46,586 nt of DNA. Source: Kofleriaceae bacterium (lineage in GTDB: Bacteria > Myxococcota_A > Polyangia > Haliangiales > Haliangiaceae). Shown piece after piece: positions 30,927 through 41,200 of this stretch (positions are counted from its first letter, which is position 1; every line of letters begins with the position of its first letter). The DNA lies in the NCBI GenBank assembly GCA_018058095.1, contig JAGPCO010000055.1, positions 1 to 46,586 on the forward strand, in the 5' to 3' direction. Below the pieces are notes generated by a model. The model saw only the letters and a list, made by a program, of their open reading frames with translations, ran no database searches and had not been told where the DNA came from. The translations under genes and the position numbers were made by a program.

Positions 30927-32239
30927 GGATGCCTCGATGACGGTACCACCGCCAGCGCGCACGAAGCAGCGGGCGACGCGCCGGTTTTCCGACGCCGCCG
31001 GAGGCCGACGGCGACCAGCAGCATCAGCGCGGCCGGCCCGGGTCCGGGGCCAGGTCCAGCCCGGCAGCAGCCCGCCCCGGGCGGCGTGGTCACGCCAGCA
31101 TCGCCGGCCGGGTTGCCGGCGGCGTCGGCCAAAGGTGGCGCCGCGTCGAACGGATCACCCACCGGGTACAGCACGACCGAGTTGAACTGCAGGCCGTTGA
31201 TCTGATCGAGCGTCTTGCACTGCTGGCCGGTGCGATAGCCGGCCTTGGCCGCCGTGACACACACACGCCGCGCCGGCACGTCCGTGAACTCGAACCCGCC
31301 GGTGGCGTTGCTGGTGGTGGTGCGCACGCCGTCGAGGGTGACCGCGGCATCGGCGATGGGGGAGCACGGCATCGTCGTTCGCTCGCACACGTTGCCGCGC
31401 AGGGTCACGAGGGTGGTCGGCGCCAGCCGGACCGCGAGGTGGTTGGCGACCGCGCGCTCGACCCCGTCGGACGGCCGGCTGATGAGCGCGCCGTCCCACA
31501 CCATGGCCGCGCTGGCGCCGGTGCCCAGGCCGAGCGCGTTGGCGGCGCCCTGGCTCTGCAGGAAGCCGCCCAGCTCGGCCGCGGTCAGGCCGGCCTGCCC
31601 GGCCTGCCACCCATCGACCACGGCCACCAGCAGGCGCAGCCGATCGGCCGACAGGCCGATCGCGGTCCGAGGCGCACGCACGCAGGCCAGGGTCTCGGCG
31701 TCGGCGCACGCCGGCGGCTCGAGGGCGTTGCCGCGCACCAGCATCGGCTTGCCGGAGACGGCGGCCAGGATGTCGTCGGTCCAGGCCTGGTGGTCGACCG
31801 GCTCCTCCGGCGCGTACAGCCGGGCGATCACGCCGGACGCCCCGGGATGGCTGAGGGACAGGACGCCCGAGGTCGGGCTGTCGGCGGTGCCCGACCAGGT
31901 CACCATGTCGCCGCGGGCCAGCCCGCGCGGGCGGTTGCCGACCACGGCGAAGAAGTCGCCGTTGACGACCACCGGCGCCGCCACCAGCTGGCTCAGCTCG
32001 GTCGGGGTGTGGCCGGCCAGGTCCTGCGGGGTAGCCAGCACGGTGATCTCGGTCGCCGACAGGTCGACCAGGACCAGGTGGATGGTGGTGGGTGCGTCGT
32101 GGCGCCACTCCTGGTAGCGCACCGCCCCGCCGCCCAGCTGGCGCTCGCTGACCAGCGTCGGCGCGGCCGCGGCCGGGCCGACCAGCGCCAGCGCCAGTGC
32201 GCAAGCCAGGCCTGCGCTGGTGATCGAGCCAGGCGTCAT
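30923..32239 (-). CDS. Phosphodiester glycosidase-like (NAGPA) secreted protein with MYXO-CTERM tail
   Basis: The product is 438 residues with a signal peptide (LACALALALVGPAAAA). A NAGPA/DUF2233 domain covers about 50-280: VVNGDFFAV, PRTAIGLSADRLRLLVAVVDG (described by its ends), and the final block with SDGVERAVANHLAV. The usual active-site DGGGS reads GTGAS here, so the conserved Asp is missing. A carboxypeptidase-regulatory-like beta domain (about 290-365) follows. The end shows a MYXO-CTERM-type signal: GCCRAG, a hydrophobic helix, and RRRRK, here followed by 15-20 extra residues. MYXO-CTERM tails mark proteins for cell-surface sorting in myxobacteria. It heads the six-gene run; its promoter is at 32240-32251. 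Confidence 0.85.
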
Positions 32240-32251
32240 GGAGCGACGCTA
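32240..32251 (-). promoter_or_regulatory. Leaderless-type promoter of the glycosidase-like operon
   Basis: On the minus strand, TAGCGT at 32251-32246 is followed by 6 bases and ATG 32239. The hexamer overlaps the outer edge of the palindrome at 32249-32279. No -35 was recognised. Confidence 0.5.
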
Positions 32252-32279
32252 GCAGGATGCGGAAGGAGCATCCTGCTAG
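32249..32279. repeat. REP-like palindrome, long form
   Basis: CTAGCAGGATGC, seven bases, GCATCCTGCTAG: a perfect 12-bp inverted repeat. Its outer part, CTAGCAGG/CCTGCTAG, is identical to the palindrome at 46566-46584. Partial CAGCC TGCTG-like sequence follows near 32296. Short dispersed palindromes of this size match REP elements, which RAYT transposases (one begins this window) are known to mobilise. Confidence 0.55.
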
Positions 32280-32390
32280 ACCTTCTCGATTTCGCAGCCT
32301 GCTGAAAACACAGAGCCCGTCGCGTCGGCAGGCGCCGGCGGCACCGGTTCTTCAACCGCCTGCTGGGCGCGGCTCACGCAGCGGTCGGGG

Positions 32391-34535
32391 TCACGGGACG
32401 TAGACGGTCTTGCCGGCGCGGACCGTGACTTCCTTGGGCGCGATGTTGCCATCGGTGATGACGTAGATGACCCGCTTGCCCTCGGTGAACGCGGCCTTGC
32501 TGACCATGCCCGCGCCCTTGAGCTGGAGCTTGCTGCCGGCCTTGGCCTCGACGAAGCCGAACTCGAACTTGGCGATGGCCGCGTCGGCGCCGACCTCGAC
32601 GGTCTGGTCCCCGCTGGCGCCATAGCTGCCGTTGAACGACACCTTGTACGTGCCCGGCTTGACCACACAGACGAAGTCCTTCACGTCGCGACCGCGGCAC
32701 TCGGGCACGCCGGCCACCGTGCCCTTGCCGCTGACGTTGGCGCGCACGACCAGGGCGGTGCCCTCGACCAGGGTGCGGGTGAAGGTCTTGCGGCGGGCGC
32801 CGCGCTCGGGCTCGGCCTCGAAGTTGACCGGGATGTGCTTCTCGAGGTTGAGGGTGAACGAGGTCGCCTTGCCAGCCTCGATCAGGATCTCCTCGGTCGG
32901 GGTCACCACCCCGGGCAGCAGCTCGCCGTTCTTCCACACCTTGGCCCCGGGCGGCGTCGACTGGATGACCACGGTCGCGTAGTCGGGCGACACCGCGAGG
33001 GTCGACTGGAACTGCGCCGTCTTACCCGGCGCCGGCACCTCGAACGGGAGCAGGCCGTCGCCGTACCCGGTCTTGCGGATGACCGCGGCCTGGGCCGACT
33101 TGGGCGGCAGCGAGGTCAGGATGATCGGGGTCCGGCCCACGATCTTGCCGCCGATCTCGACCTCGGCGTCGCTCGGGTCGCTGATGATGTTGACCGAGGC
33201 GGTCTTGGCCGCCAGCTCCAGCCGCACGGTGGCCCGTTGCTTGGTCGGCTCGACCACGGCCCGGGCCGGCTCGTAGCCGTCGAGAGTGGCCATGACCGGG
33301 TAGGCCTCGCCCACGGTCAGGTTGTCGATGACCAGGCCGCCGGTGCCGGTGACCCCGCGCGGCTTGCCGCCGACCTCGACGGTGGCGCCGGCCGGCTCGG
33401 TGGTGATGAGCACCGACGACTTGGCGGCGCCGAACAGGCGGGGCCAGGCCAGGAGGGCGATCAGCGCGAACATGGCGGCGATGGCCGCGGACAGGGCGAC
33501 CAGGACCGCGGTCGGGGTGCGGCTCGGCACCTCGCGCCGCTCGACCGGGAAGTTGGCGCCGGCCGGCAGCTTGCGCGACGGCCCGGCGGCCAGGCGACCA
33601 CCCGCGTCGATGCGCTCGTGGAAGAAGCCGAACGCCTGCAGCTGGATCTTCGGCGTCTCCAGGTCGAACGTACACACCGCCTCGGTCGCCACGCCGGGCA
33701 GGACGTTGAAGTAGACCCGGCTGGCCGAGTTGGCGATGAGGTACAGCCCGAGCCCGGCGCCGCCGGTCTTGCGATCGATCTGCTGCTCGGAGTGCAGGCA
33801 CTTGTAGAGGTAGCGCAGCACGGTGTCGCGCTCGAGCGTGCCGAACGCGTCGCGCACCGACACCGAGAAGCGGCGGCCGTCGCAGGCGTACTGGATGACG
33901 ACCTTCTGCTCGACCCGGAGGGAGATCCGGGTCTTGGTCGGGATGTCGGAGAAGATCGGGCGGCCCTGCTCGTCGACCGGGGCGTCGTACAAGGCGTTCA
34001 TGAGCATCTCGTCGACGGCCTGCTCGATGGCCTCGCGGTACTTGCGGCGGACGCCCATCAGCTCGGCGTATTCGGACAGCTGGGCGATGGCGAGCGACTT
34101 CTCCTGGTAGTCGCCGACCAGGGCCGAGTGGATCTTGGTGCCCCACGGCACGACCTTCTCGAGGCCGAAGATGTCGCCGGCCAGGACCCGGGTCGCCATC
34201 GCCGCCAGCTCGTTCACGTCGAGCTGCTCGGCGACGATGATGCTGGCGATGCGATCCGAGCCCTGCATGATCTCGACCGTCTGGTCGAGCGCGCTGCGGG
34301 GCAGCACGGCGATGACCTTGGCGTCGCCGGTCAGGCGCGGCAGGATCTCGGCCAGCGCCCCGGCCAGGGCATCGACCAGGTGCACCACCACCAGGCTGAC
34401 CGCGACCTCGCCGCGGCCAAGCGCCTCGAGGCTCTGGTGCGCCTCGGCGGCATGCCCCGACGCCTTTAGCGCCGTCGCCAATTGTTTTGCGATCGCCTTG
34501 TCCGGCGACAGCGCGATAATGCGTCGCGACAGCAT
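32391..34535 (-). CDS. Receiver-like / histidine-kinase ATPase-like / PEGA membrane protein
   Basis: The product is 714 residues. Residues 1-125 resemble a response-regulator receiver fold (RRIIALSPDKAIAKQLATAL, LVVVHLVDALAGALAEILP, KVIAVLPRSALDQ), but a clear phospho-acceptor Asp at the usual place is not seen. Residues about 130-300 form a GHKL ATPase of the RsbW kind: YREAIEQAVDEMLMNALYDA (N box) and GGAGLGLYLI (G box), with no His-phosphotransfer helix. One membrane helix lies at about 343-368. Three PEGA-type beta domains follow outside (about 373-590; SSVLITTEPAGATVEVGGK, IISDPSDAEVEIGGK, VIQSTPPGAKVWKNGE), plus a beta-rich end. This layout suggests signal transfer across the membrane. 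AGGGG precedes the ATG. Confidence 0.85.
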   Translation of the reverse strand: MLSRRIIALSPDKAIAKQLATALKASGHAAEAHQSLEALGRGEVAVSLVVVHLVDALAGALAEILPRLTGDAKVIAVLPRSALDQTVEIMQGSDRIASIIVAEQLDVNELAAMATRVLAGDIFGLEKVVPWGTKIHSALVGDYQEKSLAIAQLSEYAELMGVRRKYREAIEQAVDEMLMNALYDAPVDEQGRPIFSDIPTKTRISLRVEQKVVIQYACDGRRFSVSVRDAFGTLERDTVLRYLYKCLHSEQQIDRKTGGAGLGLYLIANSASRVYFNVLPGVATEAVCTFDLETPKIQLQAFGFFHERIDAGGRLAAGPSRKLPAGANFPVERREVPSRTPTAVLVALSAAIAAMFALIALLAWPRLFGAAKSSVLITTEPAGATVEVGGKPRGVTGTGGLVIDNLTVGEAYPVMATLDGYEPARAVVEPTKQRATVRLELAAKTASVNIISDPSDAEVEIGGKIVGRTPIILTSLPPKSAQAAVIRKTGYGDGLLPFEVPAPGKTAQFQSTLAVSPDYATVVIQSTPPGAKVWKNGELLPGVVTPTEEILIEAGKATSFTLNLEKHIPVNFEAEPERGARRKTFTRTLVEGTALVVRANVSGKGTVAGVPECRGRDVKDFVCVVKPGTYKVSFNGSYGASGDQTVEVGADAAIAKFEFGFVEAKAGSKLQLKGAGMVSKAAFTEGKRVIYVITDGNIAPKEVTVRAGKTVYVP

Positions 34536-34618
34536 CCCCTGGGATCGAAATGTATCTCAGTTCCTCGGGGCACGACAGGCGCTCGGCCTGGTTCCTGCCA
34601 GCGATCGGGCGGCGGTCG

Positions 34619-35167
34619 TCAGATGACGACCCCGTCCCACCGGCCGACCCAGCGGGTCGGGGTGAAGGCCGGGATGGGGTGCGGCGGCAGGACCGGGGTG
34701 TGATCGCGCCAGAACGAGCGAAATGGCAGCTTCTGGCCGGTCCTATAGAAGTGCAGCAGGTAGGCAACGTCGCAGGCGGCGAAGTCGGACACCCATCCGT
34801 CGAGGTCGTACACGTCGCACTCGTGGAGCAGGGCGATGCTGTAGGCGCAGGCGTCCCGCTCGTAGGCAGCGACCGCGACCAGGTCGGCCTCGGTCCACGC
34901 CGTCGGCCGGGCGGTGCCGATGGCGCGGGCGGCGTCCGACAGGTTCCACTGCACCGTGTGCCCGAACAGGTGGAGCAGGATGAACAGGGCGTCGTCGACC
35001 GCGAGATCGAAGTCGACGTGGATCTCGGCGCCGTCGAGGTCCCCGGTGAACGGGTTGGGCACGTCACGGACCCGGACCGGGATGCCCCAGCGGCTCTCGA
35101 CGTGGCGCTCGACCAGGCTGAAGACCTGGCGCAGCCGCTCGGCTTCGGGCGTGGCCGGCGCGGTCAC
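34619..35167 (-). CDS. Zincin-like protein with degenerate HExxH
   Basis: The product is 182 residues, cytoplasmic. The core reads ALFILLHLFGHTVQW, then about 30 residues on, YERDACAYSIALLHE. This has the layout of HExxH metallopeptidases of the ImmA/IrrE type (HExxH helix followed by an ExxA helix), but the catalytic Glu is Leu in HLFGH. Two His and the later Glu could still bind a metal. It may be a non-catalytic binding protein, or a family whose chemistry differs. Its start overlaps the stop of the 94-residue gene (ATGA at 35164-35167), so the two are co-expressed. Confidence 0.75.
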   Translation of the reverse strand: MTAPATPEAERLRQVFSLVERHVESRWGIPVRVRDVPNPFTGDLDGAEIHVDFDLAVDDALFILLHLFGHTVQWNLSDAARAIGTARPTAWTEADLVAVAAYERDACAYSIALLHECDVYDLDGWVSDFAACDVAYLLHFYRTGQKLPFRSFWRDHTPVLPPHPIPAFTPTRWVGRWDGVVI

Positions 35168-35448
35168 GGGCGCGGGGCGCGGACCTTGGCCTGGGCCAGG
35201 TCGTGCAGGACCTGCATGACCGAGTAGGCGGTGACCTCGGCCAGCAGGCGGGTCACGGCCGCGTGCTGGGCGTCGTCGAGGAGGGGCTCGACCTTGCGCA
35301 TCGCGGCCACCACGTTCTGCTCCTGCTTGGCCAGCTCGCCGGGGTCGATCACGCCGTCGGCGATCGAGGCCGAGAAGTGCTCGAGCTGTGCGACGTGGGC
35401 GTCGAGGTCGGGGGTGGAGTCGTCGTCGATCCAGCTGGCGCGGGGCAT
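35164..35448 (-). CDS. Small acidic helical protein of unknown function
   Basis: The product is 94 residues, mostly helical: MPRASWIDDDSTPDLDAHV, then HFSASIADGVIDPGELAKQEQ, MRKVEPLLDDAQHAAVTRLL and YSVMQVLHDLAQ. The IADGVIDPGELAKQE segment resembles the helix-loop-helix seen in TerB/EF-hand-like small proteins, but this is only a resemblance. It lies between the AAA+ ATPase gene (34 bases upstream) and the zincin-like gene (4-base overlap). TACGGT 6 bases before its ATG suggests its own leaderless promoter. Confidence 0.75.
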   Translation of the reverse strand: MPRASWIDDDSTPDLDAHVAQLEHFSASIADGVIDPGELAKQEQNVVAAMRKVEPLLDDAQHAAVTRLLAEVTAYSVMQVLHDLAQAKVRAPRP

Positions 35449-35460
35449 GCCCCGACCGTA
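35449..35460 (-). promoter_or_regulatory. Leaderless-type promoter of the 94-residue protein gene
   Basis: On the minus strand, TACGGT at 35460-35455 is followed by 6 bases and ATG 35448. It lies in the 34-base gap after the AAA+ gene. No -35 was recognised. Confidence 0.45.
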
Positions 35461-35482
35461 CCAGCGGCGCGGGCCGGGATCA

Positions 35483-37270
35483 TCAGCGGCCCTCCAGGAT
35501 CTGCTTGATGGCGGTCAGGCGCTCCTGCAGCTTCTCGCGCCCGCCCAGCTTGTCCATCTTCTCGCGCTTGGCCGGGGGCAGGAACTCGAGGTCGGTGCAC
35601 TCGATGATCGCCGCCAGCTCCTGCGCCTCGCGCTCGAGCGTCTGCGTCGACGGCATGAAGCCGGCCAGCGCCCCGGCCAGCGCCTCCTTGGTGATGGCCT
35701 CGCTGCCGGCCAGGAGCGAGGTGCGGTAGGCCCGGCCGATGATGCCCTCGATGTCGGCGCCCGACAGGTTGCCCAGGTGCGGGAACTCGGCCGGCAGGTC
35801 GGCCTCGTCGAGCTTGGTCCCGGCCTTCCGGGCCAGGATGACGAACATCTTCTTCAGCTCGTCGACCTCGTGCGGGTAGAACAACGGGACGTGGACCTCG
35901 GCCCGGCCCTGCCGCTTGAGGTCGATCGGCAGCTGGTCGGGCCGCGCCGTCAGCAGCATCCACACGATCTTGCCGCGGTAGGCGGTGTCGCCCATCTGCG
36001 CGGCGATCATGCCGAACACCCGGCTCGAAACGCCGGAGTCGCCGCCCTGGTCGCGGTCGCCCAGCATGGCGTCGGCCTCGTCGACGATGACCACCACCGG
36101 TCCCATCGATCGCAGCACGCCGAGCACGCGCTCGAGGTTGCCCTCGGTCTCACCGACGTACTTGGAGCGGAAGTTCTTGAGCACCACGGCCGGGATGCCG
36201 ATCGACCCGGCCACGCAGGTGGCCAGGAACGACTTGCCGGTGCCGACCGGGCCGCAGAACAGGTAGCCCATCGGCACGGTGTCGTACTTGCCGCGGCGGA
36301 TCAGCTCGGCGTCGTCGAGCAGCCGCTTCTTGGCCGCGTCGTGGCCGACGACCGTGTCGAGGCCCCACTTGGGCTCGATGAACTCGAGCATGCCCTGGGC
36401 CGAGCGCTCGATCAGGCGCTTCTTGAGCTCCTTGAAGTACTTGCTGTCGAGGCGGCGCCCACCCTCGACCGCCGAGCGGATGACCACGTCGAGGTCGATG
36501 AGCGAGATGCCGGCGGTGAGGGCGCCGAGCTCGGCCAGGCCGTAGTCGCTGAACGAGGTGACCTCGCGGCCCTTGGCGGCGAAGGCCAGGAAGGCGGTGC
36601 GCTCGCTCGCCGTCGGCATCGCCACCTCGAGGCAGGCGACGTGGGGGTTGGCGGCCATGCGCTCCGACACGTCGGACAGCTTGGGCTCGATCAGGACGAA
36701 GCACAGGTTGAGCCGCTTGACGTACGGGCTCGACGCCCAGTTGAGCAGCGTGACGAGGTGGGTCTGGTCGGCCAGCGACAGCCGCTCGCCGCGCGGGGCG
36801 ACGTAGGCGGCGTGGTCGATGATGATCGCGCAGCGCAGCCGCTTGTCGGGGTCGGCCATCACGTTCTTCTGCACCAGCAGATCGATGGCGGCCAGGGCCT
36901 TGGTCGGCTCGCGCGGCAGCTGGCGCAGGTCGCCGATCCAGGAGCTGGCGGCCACCACCATCTCCTGCAGGCGCTTGCCGTTGCTGCCGGCCAGGCAACG
37001 CAGGCCGCGCGCGAGATCGTAGTGGATGACGAGGTCCCACCGCCCGAACAGCTGCTCGGCCAGGAACTCGGCCAGGCCGGTCCACTTGTCACCGGCGGCG
37101 TCGCCCCGGACCATGTCGTAGGTGTTGCCGTGCAGCACGAACATCGAGGTCGTGCCTGAGAAGTACAGCTCGCCGAGCTTGCCGGCCCAGTCCGGGTAGT
37201 ACGCGGGCAAGGCGGCGGTGCGGCTGACTCCCTCGGAGCCAGCCAGGGTCTTGTCGTCGGCGGCGCTCAT
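35483..37270 (-). CDS. AAA+ ATPase with degenerate N-terminal module (Ycf46-like layout)
   Basis: The product is 595 residues. The C-terminal AAA domain (about 300-510) is complete: Walker A CGPVGTGKS, VLKNFRSKYVGETEGNLERV, Walker B VVVIVDEAD, sensor region WMLLTARPDQL, and arginine-finger region KRQGRAEVHV. The N-terminal half (about 20-290) has ATPase-like spacing, with FVLHGNTYDMV where a P-loop would be and LRCAIIIDHAAYV like a Walker B, so it appears to be a dead ATPase module. This two-part layout is known from Ycf46-like proteins. ATG 37270 was chosen because TACGAT lies 7 bases before it and covers the earlier ATG at 37279. The two small genes downstream are likely partners. Confidence 0.9.
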   Translation of the reverse strand: MSAADDKTLAGSEGVSRTAALPAYYPDWAGKLGELYFSGTTSMFVLHGNTYDMVRGDAAGDKWTGLAEFLAEQLFGRWDLVIHYDLARGLRCLAGSNGKRLQEMVVAASSWIGDLRQLPREPTKALAAIDLLVQKNVMADPDKRLRCAIIIDHAAYVAPRGERLSLADQTHLVTLLNWASSPYVKRLNLCFVLIEPKLSDVSERMAANPHVACLEVAMPTASERTAFLAFAAKGREVTSFSDYGLAELGALTAGISLIDLDVVIRSAVEGGRRLDSKYFKELKKRLIERSAQGMLEFIEPKWGLDTVVGHDAAKKRLLDDAELIRRGKYDTVPMGYLFCGPVGTGKSFLATCVAGSIGIPAVVLKNFRSKYVGETEGNLERVLGVLRSMGPVVVIVDEADAMLGDRDQGGDSGVSSRVFGMIAAQMGDTAYRGKIVWMLLTARPDQLPIDLKRQGRAEVHVPLFYPHEVDELKKMFVILARKAGTKLDEADLPAEFPHLGNLSGADIEGIIGRAYRTSLLAGSEAITKEALAGALAGFMPSTQTLEREAQELAAIIECTDLEFLPPAKREKMDKLGGREKLQERLTAIKQILEGR

Positions 37271-37283
37271 CGCCGGCATCGTA
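37271..37283 (-). promoter_or_regulatory. Leaderless-type promoter of the AAA+ gene
   Basis: On the minus strand, TACGAT at 37283-37278 is followed by 7 bases and ATG 37270. The hexamer overlaps the upstream in-frame ATG at 37279, which argues against that start. No -35 was recognised. Confidence 0.5.
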
Positions 37284-37319
37284 CCAGGCCCCGTGCCCGT
37301 GCCGTGCCGTTGCGGCCGC

Positions 37320-38195
<876 letters not shown>

Positions 38196-38207
38196 GGCGG
38201 CACTGTA
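38196..38207 (-). promoter_or_regulatory. Leaderless-type promoter of the gene ending at 37320
   Basis: On the minus strand, TACAGT at 38207-38202 is followed by 6 bases and ATG 38195. It lies in the 33-base gap after the kinase gene. No -35 was recognised. Confidence 0.5.
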
Positions 38208-38228
38208 CGTCGGCGGCCCCGGCCGCGC

Positions 38229-41200
38229 TCAGGGCACGACGTTCTTCATCGGCGGCGCGGTCACCACCACGGCCTGCAGCGGGGTGGAGTCGACGTCGAT
38301 CCGGCTGCATCGCACCTCGAGCTCATCAGGTGCGTCCAGCGTGGCGACGTAGGCGCCGTCGCCGAAGTCCCCGGCGAAGGGGATCACGCAGGCGATGTTC
38401 GGGCCGGGGGGCACGCCAGCGAGGCGGCTGTGGATGTCGCCCGCCTGGTAGTGCGGCCGGCCGGCGCTGGTCGTGGTGGCCGGGGTGACCGCGATGGCCA
38501 TGCCGACGTGAAACCGGGGCCAGCGCAGCAGGCGCGTGTTGACCTCGGCCACCGTGGTCGCCGCCAGCAGGCCATCGTCGGTGGCGAGCACGACCTGCGC
38601 GCTCGGGATGCGGCCGCGTTCGGCCCGGACGATGACATCGAGCACGGTCCCTGAGAGGTCCAGCCCCAGGCCGTCCGAGGTGGCCTGGCCTGGTCGTAGC
38701 AGGACGTCGACGCTGTCGATGCGGTGATCCCCCAGGGGCGAGGTCGAGAAGGTCCACGCCCGGGCCGGGCCGGCCGGCAGGCCGGAGAACGACCACTGCG
38801 TCCCCTGCTGGTAGCCGGTGGCTGAGGCCAGGAACCCCTCGAACATGAGGTAGACGTTCATGAGGTGCACCCGGCGTCCAGCGGCCAGCAACGGGTCGGG
38901 CTCGGTGCGGCCGCGATCGGCCGTGGGGGCTACCCGCACCTGGACCGTCGCCTGGGCGTTCGGCTCGATCCGGAGGGTGAGCGGACGATCTCCGGCGGGT
39001 GCTGGTCGGCTGCGTTGTCCGGGGGCCATCGCCAGCACCCCGTGGTCGCGTGTGGTGGCGAGGGTGAACGCGCCATCGGGACCGGAGCGGGTGGTGGCGA
39101 GGCCGCGCTGCAGGGCGGGGATGAGCGCTCCGTGCAGCACGAACGAGATCGGCGGGGCAGCGGCCACGACCTCGATGCCCGCGACCGGGCGGCCGCTGGT
39201 GTCGACGACCCGGCCCCGCACGGTGACTGCCGCCTCCGGCTTCGCTGGCGCCAGCGGCCGGGAGGGCAACGCCTGCCCGGCGCGGTCGATCATCGCGACG
39301 GCCTCAGCGGGGTCGCCGTCGTGCAGGAGCATCCCGAGCATCAAGCGCCGCTGCTCGGTCTCCGGCTGCCCGGCGCCGAAGGTCTGCTCGGCCCAGGCCA
39401 GCGACTCGCGCAGCAAGGACACGGTGAGGGTGAGGTCGCCAGGCTCACCACGCAGGGCGTGAAACTCCGCCAGGGTGTCGGTGGCCACCACCGCTCGTCG
39501 GCTGTCGCCGGCGGCGACGAGCGTGGCTCGTGCGGCCCGGGTCTGGTCGATGGCCTGGTCGAGCCGCCCAGCCGCGGCGTCGATACCCGCGACGATGAGG
39601 TCGACCGAGGCCCCGAGGATCGGGTCATCGCCGGCACGCTGGATGGCGGCGCGCGCCTGCTCGGTCAAGCGCTGGATCGCGGCCAGGTCGGACGAGCTGT
39701 TGCGCGTGCACTCGAGCGCGCCGACCCGGGCCATCGCCCGCATGCCATCGGCGCCGGCGGCCTCGGCAGCGGTCGCCGCCTCTTCGAACAACCCGACCGC
39801 GGCTCCGCACTCGCCAGTCAGCTGGGTCACGGTCGCCTTGGTCGTCAGGGCCAGCGGCAGGGCAGGCGGGTAGGCGTCGGCCAGCGCGCGCGCGCGGGTG
39901 AGCACCTCGTCGGCCAGGGCGTGGGCCCGGGCCTTGCCGGCCTTGGCCTCGCTACCCTCGGGGTCTGGGTGCCGGCGGGCGACTCGGGCCAGGAGCCGGG
40001 CCCTGGTGCCGTCCGACCCGACCGACGCCAGCGCGGCCCGGGTCGCTGGATCGGTCGGCAGGGCTGGCATGGCCGCACGTCGGCCGGTCCGGCACAGCTC
40101 GGGCGAAGGCACGACATCAGTCAGGTCGACGCCGACCAGGACTGACGGGGGGAGGTCGCGCACCACGGTGACCGCGCCTACGACCTCGTCGCGCAGCCCG
40201 GCCAGACAAGCCAGCCTTCCGTGGTAGGTCGGCGCGGTCGGAGCTGCACAGGCCGCGAGACGCTCCTGGCGCCACGCGCGGCTGAACCCGTCGAGGTGGG
40301 ACGCGACCTTGGCCCACCGAGGGTCACCGGTCAGCGCGCCCGGCAGCGCGGCGGCGACGGCCGGCGACCAGGCGGCGTCGATCTCGGCGTCGGTCAGGCC
40401 ACACGCGACCGGCGCGACGGCGTGAGCCGGGTCCTCGCCGCCAGTCGCGTAGAGGAGCGCCCCGCCAGCCAGCGCGCCGACGCCGGCGGCCACGACCGCG
40501 CCTCGGACCAGCCGACGCGGACCGTCGACGGAGCGATCGAGGGCGGTGAGCAGCGCGGCCAGGTCCGGCCAGCGCGCGGCCGCGGCGGGCGCGAGCGCGC
40601 GCACCAGGACCGGACGGAGCGCGCGCGGCAACGCGCTGGCATCGGGCGGGCCGCGTTCGACCGCGGCCCGCAGCTCGGCCGCGGTGCGTCCAGAGAACGG
40701 GCGCTGCCCGGTCAGGCCCTCCCACAGCGCGACGGCGAAGGCGAACTGATCGGCGGCCGGGCCGGCCTGCTGGCCCGCGTGTTGTTCGGGCGCCATGTAC
40801 GCCGGCGTGCCCATCAGCGCCCCGGTCGCCGTCAAGGTGCTCGAAAGGTCCGCGCCCGATCGACTGGCGCTGGTGGATCGTGCCGAGGCCTCGGCCGGGG
40901 CGGCCAGGGTCGCCTCGAGCGCGGTCGCGAGCGCGGCCGCGGGCGCGGGCGCGGCCGGCAGCGTCGCCGCCAGCACGTCGGCCTCGTAGGCGCGGGCCAG
41001 GCCGAAGTCGGTGACGACGACCCGGCCGTCGTGCCCGAGCAGGACGTTGGCCGGCTTGAAGTCGCGGTGGACCAGGCCGCGAGCGTGGGCGGCGGCCAGC
41101 CCGGCGCCGGCGGCGCGGAACCGGCGCAGCACCTCGGCCGCGGGCCGGCGTTCGCCGCGCAGCCAGTCGGCCAGGCTGCCGCCGTCGAGCAGCTCCATGG

